DNA of 10,130 nt from Candidatus Dormiibacterota bacterium (lineage in GTDB: Bacteria; Chloroflexota; Dormibacteria; Aeolococcales; Aeolococcaceae): NCBI GenBank assembly GCA_003170875.1, contig PMYJ01000156.1, positions 3,769-13,898 on the forward strand, read 5' to 3'. Numbering within the stretch: the first letter of the stretch is position 1; each line of letters opens with the position of its first letter. The translations under genes were made by a program, and so were the position numbers. The notes beneath the pieces were generated by a model, which was not told the origin of the DNA, made no database searches, and saw only the letters and a program-made list of their open reading frames with translations. Shown piece after piece: positions 1 through 6,683 of the stretch.

Positions 1-1976
1 CCGCGGATCCACTGCGGAGAGCTGGCCGGGGCGAGCATCGCGCCGCGATGCGCCCACCATCGTGCCAGCACCCCGAAGAGCTGGTAGGGGGTCAGCACGC
101 TCCCCTGGTCGTCGATCACGTCGAGGCGCTCGCCGGTGGCGTTGAAGAGGCATCCGAGGTCGGCGTGCACGGTCCGCGTGATCAGCGCTGTCTCCTCGGG
201 CACGGTGCGATGGCGCGGTCCCTCGGCGACCCCGGCGTTGAGCGGCACGGTCGTGACCCCGAGTCCATGGAGTACGTCGGGAAGCACCTGCGAAGCCTGG
301 CTGTAGTCGTAGTCGATGACCAGCCGGAACTGGGCGGCTCGGATCGCCTCGGAGTCGACGCTGCTCATCAGGTGCTGGACATAATCGGGCAGGGCTGTGA
401 TGTGCTCCTCGATGTCGCCCATCTCGTAGAAGGCGGCGCGCCGGAAGTCCTCCCGGAAGTAGAGGCCCTCGAGGCGACGCTCGGCTCGCTTGTCGATGGG
501 GAGGCCGTCGCGGTCGAAGAAACGGATGTCGGCGGAGCGCTGGTCGAGCGGTGAGACCAGGACGTGGATGCCGGCCTCCGATCGGCCATACCGGGTCGCG
601 AACTGGGTCACGGGCACCGGCAGCTCCTCGAGGTCGCGCACCTGGGCACCGCCGCTCACGATCCCGGAGACGATGGCCCGCTTGATCATGCGGGAGCTGC
701 GGGCGTGGTCGCGCGCGACCGCGATGGTGGCCCCGCGTGGCAGGGTGGCAGCGAAGGCCGCCCCGAGACGGGCGCAGAACTCGGGGGTCAGCTCGACGTT
801 GATCAGGCCCGTCATCCCCCAGGACGAGAAGAGGCCGCGCCTCCACTCCCCCGCCCAGACCACCGACTCGGTCACGGTGGAGCCGGGCGCGATCTCCTTG
901 TGCGGCCAGATCCGGACCCCGGCCTTGACCTGAGAACCCTGCCCGATGACGCAGTCGTCACCGATCACGGCCCCCTCCTCCACCACCGTGTTGTTCTTGA
1001 CGGTCACGGCGCGACCGACGACCGCCTCACGAAGCTGGCAGCCCTCGCCGATGTACACGTGCGGCCAGATCACCGAGTGGATCACCCGGGCGTTCTCGTC
1101 GATGACGGAGTACTTGTCGACGATCACCGGACCGGTGAGGTGGGTGCCCGGCTTGAGCTTGACCTCGTCGCCGAGGAAGGCCGCGCCCTCGATGACCGCG
1201 CCCGTCCCGATCTCGACGTCCTCCCCGATCCAGACGTCGCCCTCCCGGTGGCCGGGGATATGGCAGCGCACCCGGCCGGCGAGGGCGTCCCAGTTGGCCT
1301 GGAGAAAGGAGGGGATGGTGCCGATGTCGCACCAGTAGCCTTCGGCGACGAAGCCGAAGAGCGGCTCACCCCGATTGAGCATCCCGGGGAAGACGTCCTG
1401 TGACCAGTCCGCGCTGCCGCCGGGGTCGATCTGCTCCAGCACCTCGGGCTCGATGACGTACATCCCGGTGTTGACGTGGTCGGAGAACACCTCCCCCCAC
1501 GACGGCTTCTCCAGGAAGCGCTCCACGTTCGAATCGGCGCCCGTGATCACCACTCCGTATTCGAGCGGGTTGGGGACCGAGGTGAGGACGATGGAGGCGA
1601 GCGCCCCCCGCTCGCGGTGCTGGCTGATGACCCAGGAGAGGTCGATGTCGGTCAGGCAGTCGCCGCTCATGATCAGGAAGGTGTCGTCGAGGAGATGGGC
1701 GGCGTTGCGAACGCTCCCCGCGGTCCCGAGGGGGCGCTCCTCGACGACGTAGTCGATGGTCATGTCGAGATCCGAGCCGTCCCCGAGCCGGTTGCGGATG
1801 TCCGCGCCGAGGTGGTGGAGGGTGATCACGACCTCGGTGATGCCGTGGTCTCGAAGCAGCCTGAGGTTGTGCTCGATCACCGGGGTGCCCACCACCGGCA
1901 CCATCGGCTTGGGGGACTGGCTGCTGAGCGGTCGGAGCCGCGTGCCTTCGCCTCCGGCCATGACGACGGCTTTCAC
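1..1976 (-). CDS. Mannose-1-phosphate guanylyltransferase-like / phosphomannomutase-like fusion (3' end cut by window)
   Basis: This probably makes GDP-mannose (or another NDP-sugar) from sugar-1-phosphate and NTP in the cytoplasm. 658 residues are visible and the C-terminus lies off the left edge; I recall relatives of about 820-840 residues. Residues 1-235 are an NTP_transferase domain: GGEGTRLRPL at 8-17, PKPMVPV at 22-28, MSGD at 103-106 (metal Asp106), VNTGMY at 168-173 and GYWCDIG at 213-219 (second Asp217). Residues about 245-380 form a left-handed beta-helix of hexapeptide repeats (WIGEDV, EIGTGA, VIGDDC, VIGQGS). From about 385 there is a PGM/PMM-like domain (ARDHARSS at 421-428), but its catalytic loop reads LVSPLD (473-478) instead of TASHNP and its metal loop reads NATGER (612-617) instead of DGDGDR. 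Phosphomutase activity is therefore doubtful. The GTG start is chosen because MKAVVMAGGEGTRLRP is the family's usual N-terminus. It overlaps the stop of the upstream glycosyltransferase as GTGA, implying co-translation. The exact sugar and nucleotide cannot be read from sequence. Confidence 0.9.
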   Translation of the reverse strand, partial: MKAVVMAGGEGTRLRPLSSQSPKPMVPVVGTPVIEHNLRLLRDHGITEVVITLHHLGADIRNRLGDGSDLDMTIDYVVEERPLGTAGSVRNAAHLLDDTFLIMSGDCLTDIDLSWVISQHRERGALASIVLTSVPNPLEYGVVITGADSNVERFLEKPSWGEVFSDHVNTGMYVIEPEVLEQIDPGGSADWSQDVFPGMLNRGEPLFGFVAEGYWCDIGTIPSFLQANWDALAGRVRCHIPGHREGDVWIGEDVEIGTGAVIEGAAFLGDEVKLKPGTHLTGPVIVDKYSVIDENARVIHSVIWPHVYIGEGCQLREAVVGRAVTVKNNTVVEEGAVIGDDCVIGQGSQVKAGVRIWPHKEIAPGSTVTESVVWAGEWRRGLFSSWGMTGLINVELTPEFCARLGAAFAATLPRGATIAVARDHARSSRMIKRAIVSGIVSGGAQVRDLEELPVPVTQFATRYGRSEAGIHVLVSPLDQRSADIRFFDRDGLPIDKRAERRLEGLYFREDFRRAAFYEMGDIEEHITALPDYVQHLMSSVDSEAIRAAQFRLVIDYDYSQASQVLPDVLHGLGVTTVPLNAGVAEGPRHRTVPEETALITRTVHADLGCLFNATGERLDVIDDQGSVLTPYQLFGVLARWWAHRGAMLAPASSPQWIR

Positions 1977-3274
1977 GATCTCAGCCTAGTACCTGGGGAC
2001 GCGGTCAGCACCTGCTGGTGGAAGGACATGTACCGGAGCCGCTCGAGCAGGCCGTCGATCACGGCCGGCCAGGTGAAGTCCCGGGCGTCGTGCCGGGCCT
2101 CGCGGCGCAGCCTCCGGGCGAGGGCGGGACGGTCCACCAGCCCGCGCAGAGCCGCTGCCACCTCGGCGCCGTCGTCGGTCTCGATGACGATGGCGTTGCC
2201 ATAAGGGCGGGCGTACTCCTCGCCGGTGGCACCGACCACGGCGACCCCGCCCGCGGCCATCGCCTCCAGGCCCACGAGGCCGAAGGGCTCATGCCCCGAG
2301 TTGGCGAGGACTGCGGTCGCGGCGAGGTCGATCTCCGGGATCACGGCCTCGGGGAGGAAGCGGCAGAGGTTGACCACCGCAGCCCCCCGGCTCTCGGAGA
2401 GGGCCCGGACCACGCCACCGGCGTCGTCGACCGGCTCGAACCAATCGCAGACCGAGAGCCCGTGGTGGCGTGCCCGGCCCAGCACCTCGGCTCCATAGGG
2501 CTCGATGCCTCCCCGCATCAGGACACGGGCGGGCAGGCCCTCGGCCCGCAGCTCGGCGATGGCGTCGATCGCCTGGGTCCAGCCCTTGTCGGAGGTGAAG
2601 CGCCCGATCTTGAAGGCCAGGCAGGGCGTCCCGGCAGCGCTCCTGATGGCGGCGGCCGCCGCCGCGTCGGGTGGCTCCAGGGCACTCTCTGGGATGCCGT
2701 TGGGGATGACCACCGGGTTGACCCCGCAGCCGAGCATGAGCTGCTTCATGTAGCGACTCACGGTGGTCGTCGAGGCCACGTACCCCAGCGCCCGCCAGTC
2801 GATCTCGTCCCAGCCGAAGCGGTTGTTGGCGTTCCAGAGCAGGACAGCGTGGCGGCGCAGCCCCATGGCGTGGAGCCGGTCACTCAGCCTGCAGCAGAAG
2901 GCCGCGGTGTGCCACTCCTCGCAGAGGACGGCGACCACTCGATTGCGGCCGACCGCGGGAGCGATCACGCGCTCGATCAGGGCGTCGGGCAGGGTGCGGA
3001 CGAGCGCCTCCATCTTTGCCCTCTCGCCCTCGTAGACACCGCTCGGGCAGCCGGCGCTCACCTCCTGGCACCAGCGGATGAGGCGGACCCCCGCACAGGT
3101 CTCCTCAGCTTCCCGGCCAGGATCGCCGACGAAGACCAGCGTGGTGGCGAAGCCCGCGGCGGCGAAGGCACGGGTCAGCTCCCGGGCCCGAACGCCGAGC
3201 CCGCCGGCGAGGCTGTACTGGTCCGGTCCCTCGAACGAGACCATGACCACCTCGAGGTTCTCAGGGGTGAACAT
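1973..3274 (-). CDS. GT-B fold glycosyltransferase (GT4/GT5-like)
   Basis: A 433-residue cytoplasmic or membrane-associated glycosyltransferase that moves a sugar from an NDP-sugar to an unknown acceptor. The N-terminal half opens with a Rossmann strand and an acceptor-side glycine loop (VVMVSFEGP at 9-17, GGLGVRARE at 24-32) resembling starch/glycogen-synthase-type GT-B enzymes. The C-terminal half has the donor-site features: KIGRFTSDKG (222-231, with Arg225 and Lys230) and the EX7E motif HEPFGLVGLEA (Glu329 and Glu337). The ATG at 3274 is preferred because GGAGG lies 4 nt upstream and it places the first beta-strand correctly. An in-frame ATG at 3409 would add 45 low-quality residues with no RBS, and the ATG at 3244 would cut into the first strand. 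It is the first gene of an operon with the nucleotidyltransferase fusion (4-bp overlap), so that enzyme may make its donor. The product (mannan, storage glucan, envelope glycan) is not determined. Confidence 0.88.
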   Translation of the reverse strand: MFTPENLEVVMVSFEGPDQYSLAGGLGVRARELTRAFAAAGFATTLVFVGDPGREAEETCAGVRLIRWCQEVSAGCPSGVYEGERAKMEALVRTLPDALIERVIAPAVGRNRVVAVLCEEWHTAAFCCRLSDRLHAMGLRRHAVLLWNANNRFGWDEIDWRALGYVASTTTVSRYMKQLMLGCGVNPVVIPNGIPESALEPPDAAAAAAIRSAAGTPCLAFKIGRFTSDKGWTQAIDAIAELRAEGLPARVLMRGGIEPYGAEVLGRARHHGLSVCDWFEPVDDAGGVVRALSESRGAAVVNLCRFLPEAVIPEIDLAATAVLANSGHEPFGLVGLEAMAAGGVAVVGATGEEYARPYGNAIVIETDDGAEVAAALRGLVDRPALARRLRREARHDARDFTWPAVIDGLLERLRYMSFHQQVLTASPGTRLRS

Positions 3275-3305
3275 GCGACCTCCGCGTCTCTTCACCGGTG
3301 AGCAT
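3261..3305 (-). CDS. Possible 14-residue leader ORF overlapping the glycosyltransferase start
   Basis: An ATG at 3305 on the minus strand has GGAGG 4 nt upstream and encodes MLTGEETRRSHVHP before a TGA at 3263-3261. It is out of frame with the glycosyltransferase and terminates 13 nt past that gene's start codon, an arrangement that could couple translation of the two. Its RBS and ATG are a near-copy of those of the main gene, displaced by 31 bp. It may instead be a by-product of the duplication with no function. Confidence 0.25.
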   Translation of the reverse strand: MLTGEETRRSHVHP

Positions 3306-3327
3306 GGGGCCTCCGCGTGGTTGCCGG
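3266..3327. repeat. Imperfect tandem duplication, 31-bp unit, containing RBS and start codon
   Basis: Unit 1 is 3266-3296 and unit 2 is 3297-3327. The first 22 bases match at 19 positions, sharing GGTGA, CATG and CCTCCGCGT; the last 9 bases have diverged. On the minus strand each unit holds ACGCGGAGG followed closely by ATG. The glycosyltransferase therefore has two consecutive RBS-ATG elements, of which only the proximal one (ATG at 3274) is in frame. Confidence 0.6.
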
Positions 3328-3550
3328 GGGTGAGGGGTGTTTCGGCCGTGAACGGGGTGCGCCAACCGTGCCTCAGGCGTCTCGACCCTGAACGGACTGC
3401 CTCAGCCATGGACGGCGGTCGGGACCATCACCAGTGCGCATCCAGGGGTTAACAGTCAGAGCATGACAACGAGGGCTCATCGGCGTACCGTTGGGAGGCG
3501 TCGAGGGACACCACGAGACTCGGCTGGACTCTTCGCGGCGAGGCAGTTTC
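3275..3550. other. Divergent intergenic region between glycosyltransferase operon and zinc-ribbon gene
   Basis: This is 276 bp between two divergent genes. The left half (to about 3415) holds degenerate repeats built around TGAACGG and GCCTC words. Examples are TTCGGCCGTGAACGG at 3341-3355 and CTCGACCCTGAACGG at 3381-3395 (12 of 15 bases shared). The right half (about 3445-3500) is noticeably less GC-rich and carries a sigma-70-like promoter toward the right. Open frames on the minus strand here have no RBS and no recognisable protein. I found no convincing promoter for the leftward operon. Confidence 0.6.
3463..3491 (+). promoter_or_regulatory. Putative sigma-70-type promoter for the zinc-ribbon gene
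   Basis: ATGACA at 3463-3468 matches the TTGACA -35 box at 5 of 6 positions. It is followed by exactly 17 bp and then TACCGT at 3486-3491, a TANNNT -10 box of the kind common in high-GC bacteria. This puts transcription start near 3498 and leaves a leader of about 50 nt before the ATG at 3551. It sits in the least GC-rich stretch of the neighbourhood. Confidence 0.4.
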
Positions 3551-3808
3551 ATGGCTGGTGCGAAGCTGATTTCCACGCGCTTGACGGTCTGCGTCGCCTG
3601 CGGGCATGAGTCCCGGCTGGTGGCGTCCACCTCGCAAGAGGTGATCAGCCGCTGCTATGCGTGTGGAGACGTCACCCGCACCCCCCACCCCATCCCTCCG
3701 GCGTGGTCGGCGGAGGCCGGCATCGTCGGCCACCGTCAGCTGACCGGGGAGGCCGGGCCGGCGGAGCCCGAGCTCCCCACCACGAAGGAACGGGGCGCCA
3801 CCGGCTGA
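3551..3808 (+). CDS. Small zinc-ribbon protein, 85 aa
   Basis: An uncharacterised small protein. Residues 13-40 hold two CxxC knuckles, CVACGHE (Cys14, Cys17) and CYACGD (Cys35, Cys38), separated by 17 residues, the spacing of a single structural zinc ribbon. The rest (41-85) is Pro/Glu/Ala-rich and probably disordered, with no signal peptide or membrane helix. GAGG at 3540-3543 lies 7 nt before the ATG, and a plausible promoter sits upstream. It ends 16 bp from the end of the convergent pseudokinase gene. The ribbon could bind nucleic acid or a protein partner; nothing shows which. The conserved Cys spacing plus RBS and promoter make it more credible than an average small frame. Confidence 0.6.
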   Translation: MAGAKLISTRLTVCVACGHESRLVASTSQEVISRCYACGDVTRTPHPIPPAWSAEAGIVGHRQLTGEAGPAEPELPTTKERGATG

Positions 3809-3824
3809 GGCGGCCCCGGCGCAC

Positions 3825-5570
3825 TCAGCAGGCGGACGTCGATCCGGTGAGTGCAAGCCCCGGGGAGGCGGCCTGCGCCGGTGAGGAGGTCACCGCGTAG
3901 AGCATCATCGGGTCGCCGCTGGGGAAGACCACGGGGGCATCGGCCCAGACGAGGGTGAAGCCGGAGGCGGCCATCACGGACCCGCCCGAGAGGGTCGATG
4001 ACACGCCCGTGCACTCGTCGACGAGCAGCAGATCGAAGGTGATCGTCGTCTCGCCCTGCTGAGGCTTGAGGTCGACGTTGACCTGAATCTCGCAGGAGCC
4101 ACCCGCGGTGACCGTGCACACGCCTCCGCCTTGTGGGTTGACGCTCAGCCCCACGATCGGTCCGGCGGTCGCCGGAGCCGGCGGGGAGGCGGCCGGCGAC
4201 GTCGCCGGGGAGGTTGCGGGAGAGGTTGGCCCAGACGTGGGCGTGGACGGTGCGGCCGTCTCGGATCGGATCGGAGCAGCAGGGGACGGCACCGGGGTAT
4301 TCAGCACCGGTGTGGCCACCGCACCGGTATGGCGACCGCTCAGCATCACCGCGACGGCCGCGACCAGGACGACCGCGGCGAGCGGAACGAGCCAGGCCAT
4401 CAGCCGCGGGCCTGAGGAGATCCGCCAGCCCGGAGGGAAGTGCCACAGCCGCGCCGTCAGAGTAGCCGCCCGGCGCCAGAGAAGCGCCATCCGAGCGACC
4501 GACCACCCCCAGAGCGACCGGACCCCTGCCACCGTCCGCCGCCGGAGGGCCATCGCCCCCATGGTCCACCCCATGACGGTCTTCCGCCCGCGGGACGTGA
4601 GCGGGGAGGCGCCGGCCCCCATCGCCTCCCGCAACCTCGGCGAGGGAACGGGTGCCGGCTTCGGGTGGGGTTCGGGTACCGTCGCCGCGGTTTGTGCCGC
4701 ATGCGGGGGAGGGCGGGGACGTTCGAGTTGCCTCGGTGGGATGGACGCCAGCGCCGGGGTCACGATCGGCCGCACCGCACGCAGCGGGGTGACCAGGGCG
4801 ATGATCTCGCGCCGTGTCCGGGCATCGGGCTCGCCAGCCGCGTCGTAGAGGGCGATCCGGGCCTCACCCGCCGAGCTCGCCGCGGCGAAGGCCAGCCCGG
4901 GGCCGCCGAGGATGGGGTCGAGCTCCCCGAGACCCTCGGGACGCGGGTGCGGGTCGCGGCCACGGGCGCCGTGCCGGCGCGGCGCAACCATGGCGATGCG
5001 CAGCGCCGCCGCGACGGCCTCGATGTCGTCGCCGGTCCCACCGCCCGGACCGGTCTCGCTCACACCGCCCGACCCGGCGCCATCCGTGGTGGATGCTCCG
5101 AGCCCCATATCGACGACCCGCGCTCGACCGTCGAGCCCCACCAGGATGTTCCCCGGATGGAGGGCCCCGTGAGCGGCTCCCACCGCATGCACGGCCGCCA
5201 AGCCGTCGAGGATGTCCCCACCTATGGCCGCGACATGGCGCGGGTCGAGCCGGGCCACCGCGGCGAGCCGGCGCAGGCTGACCCCGGGATCGTGAGCGCG
5301 GACCACCCACACCGACGTCCCCGCGACCCACGCCGACTCCGGCGAGAGCAGCCCGGGGTGGCGCAGCTGAGCCAGGCGCGAGAGCGTGGAGAGGAGGGAG
5401 GCGCGCTCCGCCTCGCCGCGACCGATGAGCCGGCGGACGACGTGGAGGGCGTCGGCAGCGTCCGCCGCCAGCCAGGTGCGGGACGTCGCCGTCGATCCGA
5501 GCAGGCCGAGGAGAACCAGCCCATGACCATCGACCTCGAGCTGGTCACGCTCGCGCAGCCCGTCGCTCAT
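3825..5570 (-). CDS. Membrane-anchored Ser/Thr pseudokinase with secreted C-terminal domain
   Basis: 581 residues. Residues about 12-265 follow the protein kinase fold: a glycine-loop remnant LLGSTATSRTWLA (23-35), RHPGLL (70-75), catalytic-loop equivalent HGALHPGNI (134-142), DMG (154-156, for DFG) and a C-lobe. The VAIK Lys is Arg46, the alpha-C Glu position looks like Thr, and HRD is HGA with catalytic Asp replaced by Ala136. Asn141 and Asp154 remain. Phosphotransfer is therefore unlikely, and a binding or scaffold role is inferred. A Pro-rich linker (275-315) and a basic stretch (326-388) precede one membrane helix (about 389-410). Outside follows a Pro/Thr/Ser linker with TSPA repeats and a beta-rich domain (about 470-581) with Cys485, 493, 520 and 581, probably disulfide-bonded. 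The ATG at 5570 is chosen for GGAGG 9 nt upstream and correct placement of the kinase N-lobe. It is divergent from mreB, suggesting shared control and an envelope role. It is distinct from PknB-type kinases, which keep HRD and carry PASTA repeats. Confidence 0.85.
   Translation of the reverse strand: MSDGLRERDQLEVDGHGLVLLGLLGSTATSRTWLAADAADALHVVRRLIGRGEAERASLLSTLSRLAQLRHPGLLSPESAWVAGTSVWVVRAHDPGVSLRRLAAVARLDPRHVAAIGGDILDGLAAVHAVGAAHGALHPGNILVGLDGRARVVDMGLGASTTDGAGSGGVSETGPGGGTGDDIEAVAAALRIAMVAPRRHGARGRDPHPRPEGLGELDPILGGPGLAFAAASSAGEARIALYDAAGEPDARTRREIIALVTPLRAVRPIVTPALASIPPRQLERPRPPPHAAQTAATVPEPHPKPAPVPSPRLREAMGAGASPLTSRGRKTVMGWTMGAMALRRRTVAGVRSLWGWSVARMALLWRRAATLTARLWHFPPGWRISSGPRLMAWLVPLAAVVLVAAVAVMLSGRHTGAVATPVLNTPVPSPAAPIRSETAAPSTPTSGPTSPATSPATSPAASPPAPATAGPIVGLSVNPQGGGVCTVTAGGSCEIQVNVDLKPQQGETTITFDLLLVDECTGVSSTLSGGSVMAASGFTLVWADAPVVFPSGDPMMLYAVTSSPAQAASPGLALTGSTSAC
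4185..4229 (-). repeat. TSPA repeats in the extracellular linker of the pseudokinase
   Basis: These codons encode residues 448-462, PTSPATSPATSPAAS, a short run of near-identical 4-residue units rich in Thr and Ser. Such linkers just outside the membrane are usually extended spacers and are possible O-glycosylation sites in actinobacteria; glycosylation here is inference only. Confidence 0.6.
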
Positions 5571-5675
5571 GGGGTCTTTCCTCCGGAGCCCAGATGGGGG
5601 ATGATCGAGACCTGCGCCGTCCCGGCAGCCGGCGGCGGCGCGCAGCAGGAGATGGCGGAGCCGGAGCGGCTGAAG
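5571..5675. promoter_or_regulatory. Divergent control region between pseudokinase and mreB
   Basis: This is 105 bp between two divergent start codons. It must hold the promoters of one or both genes, unless mreB starts further upstream at 5601 or 5652. The pseudokinase RBS (GGAGG on the minus strand) is at 5584-5580. For mreB a GGAG at 5663-5666 lies 9 nt before the ATG at 5676. The stretch is very GC-rich and I could not pick a convincing -35/-10 pair on either strand. Confidence 0.4.
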
Positions 5676-6683
5676 ATGTTTTTCTCGCCGCGCTTCGGGA
5701 TCGACCTCGGGACGGCCAACACCGTGGTCTGCCGGCCGGGCCGGCGGATCGTTCTCAACGAGCCGTCGGTGATGGCCGTCCGGGTCAATGGCCATTCCGG
5801 CCCCCCGGTCCGGATCGGGCACGACGCCCGCGAGCTGGTCGGCCGCACACCGGTCGGCCTGATGACCGTCCGCCCCATCCGCGACGGCGTCATCACCGAC
5901 CTGCAGTCCGCCCGCACCTTCATCGCCGCCATCCTCCACCAGGTTCTGCGATACCCCTGGGAACGGATCCGGCCCTGCGCGGCGGTCGGGGTGCCGGCGG
6001 GTGCCACGTCCCTGGAGCGGCGGGCCCTCATCGAGGCGGTCGAGGAGGCCGGGGTCAGCCGCGTCGAGCTAGTGCCCGAGCCCGTCGCGGGCGCCATCGG
6101 CTGCGGCATCGACCCCCTCCAGCCGCGTGCCCACATGGTCGTCGACGTCGGCGGCGGTACCGCCGAGGTCTCCGCCTTCTGCTTCGGCGGCATCCTGACC
6201 ACGCGCTCCTGCCGCGTCGCAGGCGACGAGATGACTATGGCGCTCCACCAGTACCTGCGCCAGGAGCACCAGCTCGTGGTCGGCGAGCTGACCGCCGAGG
6301 ACATCAAGATCCGCCTCCGCGACGCTGTCGCCGAGGGCCAGCCCTTGGTGGTCGAGGGTCGGGACGTGCTGAGCTCGCGCCCTCGCCTGATCACGCTCGA
6401 CCCGAAGGACGTCGCCGACGCCCTCCGTCCGACCGTCGACGGCATCATCGACGCGCTGACCGGCTGTCTCGAGGACCTTCCCCCCCAGGCGGTCGGCGAC
6501 ATCATGCACGAGGGGATCATCGCCTTCGGAGGCGGGTCGCTCCTCGCCGGCTTCGAGCAGCGGCTGGAGGAGGAGTTCGGCTTCTCCGTCCAGCACGCCG
6601 AGCGGCCGCTGACCTGCGTTGCCGAGGGGGCGGCCCTGGTGATCTCCATGCCGGCGGTCATCGCCGCGTTCTCCGCCCGCTAG
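5676..6683 (+). CDS. mreB: Rod-shape-determining protein MreB
   Basis: 335 residues, the normal MreB length. This bacterial actin polymerises with ATP under the membrane and organises the cell-elongation machinery. The motifs are intact: phosphate-1 DLGTAN (10-15), NEPSVMAV (28-35), IGHDARELVGRTP (47-59), RPIRDGVITD (66-75), Glu135 in EPVAGAIG, phosphate-2 DVGGGTAE (157-164), RVAGDEM (180-186) and the adenosine-site GGGSLL (285-290). The ATG at 5676 gives the short family-typical N-terminus MFFSPRFGIDLG and has GGAG 9 nt upstream. In-frame ATGs at 5652 and 5601 would add 8 or 25 residues and cannot be excluded. The gene is divergent from the pseudokinase and convergent with the RodA-PBP2 fusion, overlapping it by 26 bp. 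MreC and MreD, its usual neighbours, are absent here. Confidence 0.95.
   Translation: MFFSPRFGIDLGTANTVVCRPGRRIVLNEPSVMAVRVNGHSGPPVRIGHDARELVGRTPVGLMTVRPIRDGVITDLQSARTFIAAILHQVLRYPWERIRPCAAVGVPAGATSLERRALIEAVEEAGVSRVELVPEPVAGAIGCGIDPLQPRAHMVVDVGGGTAEVSAFCFGGILTTRSCRVAGDEMTMALHQYLRQEHQLVVGELTAEDIKIRLRDAVAEGQPLVVEGRDVLSSRPRLITLDPKDVADALRPTVDGIIDALTGCLEDLPPQAVGDIMHEGIIAFGGGSLLAGFEQRLEEEFGFSVQHAERPLTCVAEGAALVISMPAVIAAFSAR

Noticed and set aside
48..3301. Several long plus-strand open frames (e.g. 48-554, 564-1403, 1476-2204, 2018-3301)
   Set aside because: They are antisense to the two well-recognised minus-strand enzymes, give His/Asp/Arg-rich or Arg/Pro/Ser-rich products without any family motif, and reflect the scarcity of stop codons in GC-rich DNA.
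3275..3409. N-terminal extension of the glycosyltransferase to the ATG at 3409
   Set aside because: No RBS precedes 3409, the 45 extra residues are basic and unlike the family, and the stretch overlaps the repeat cluster; the ATG at 3274 has GGAGG.
3796..3835. Possible bidirectional terminator between zinc-ribbon and pseudokinase genes
   Set aside because: The GC-rich bases here can form only short imperfect pairings and there is no T-run on either strand.
3373..3856. Minus-strand open frames 3373-3630 and 3449-3856
   Set aside because: They run antisense to the zinc-ribbon gene and across its promoter region, have no RBS and no recognisable motif. The plus-strand frame has paired CxxC motifs and a promoter.
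4440..5675. Upstream extension of the mreB reading frame over 400 codons
   Set aside because: The extension is antisense to the pseudokinase and low-complexity; MreB homology begins only at about 5676.
5571..5939. Upstream extension of the pseudokinase frame to 5939
   Set aside because: The extra residues are antisense to mreB and do not resemble a kinase N-terminus; the ATG at 5570 has a good RBS at proper spacing.
5567..6661. Long minus-strand open frame opposite mreB
   Set aside because: Ser/Arg/Pro-rich translation with no motif; mreB on the plus strand explains the region completely.
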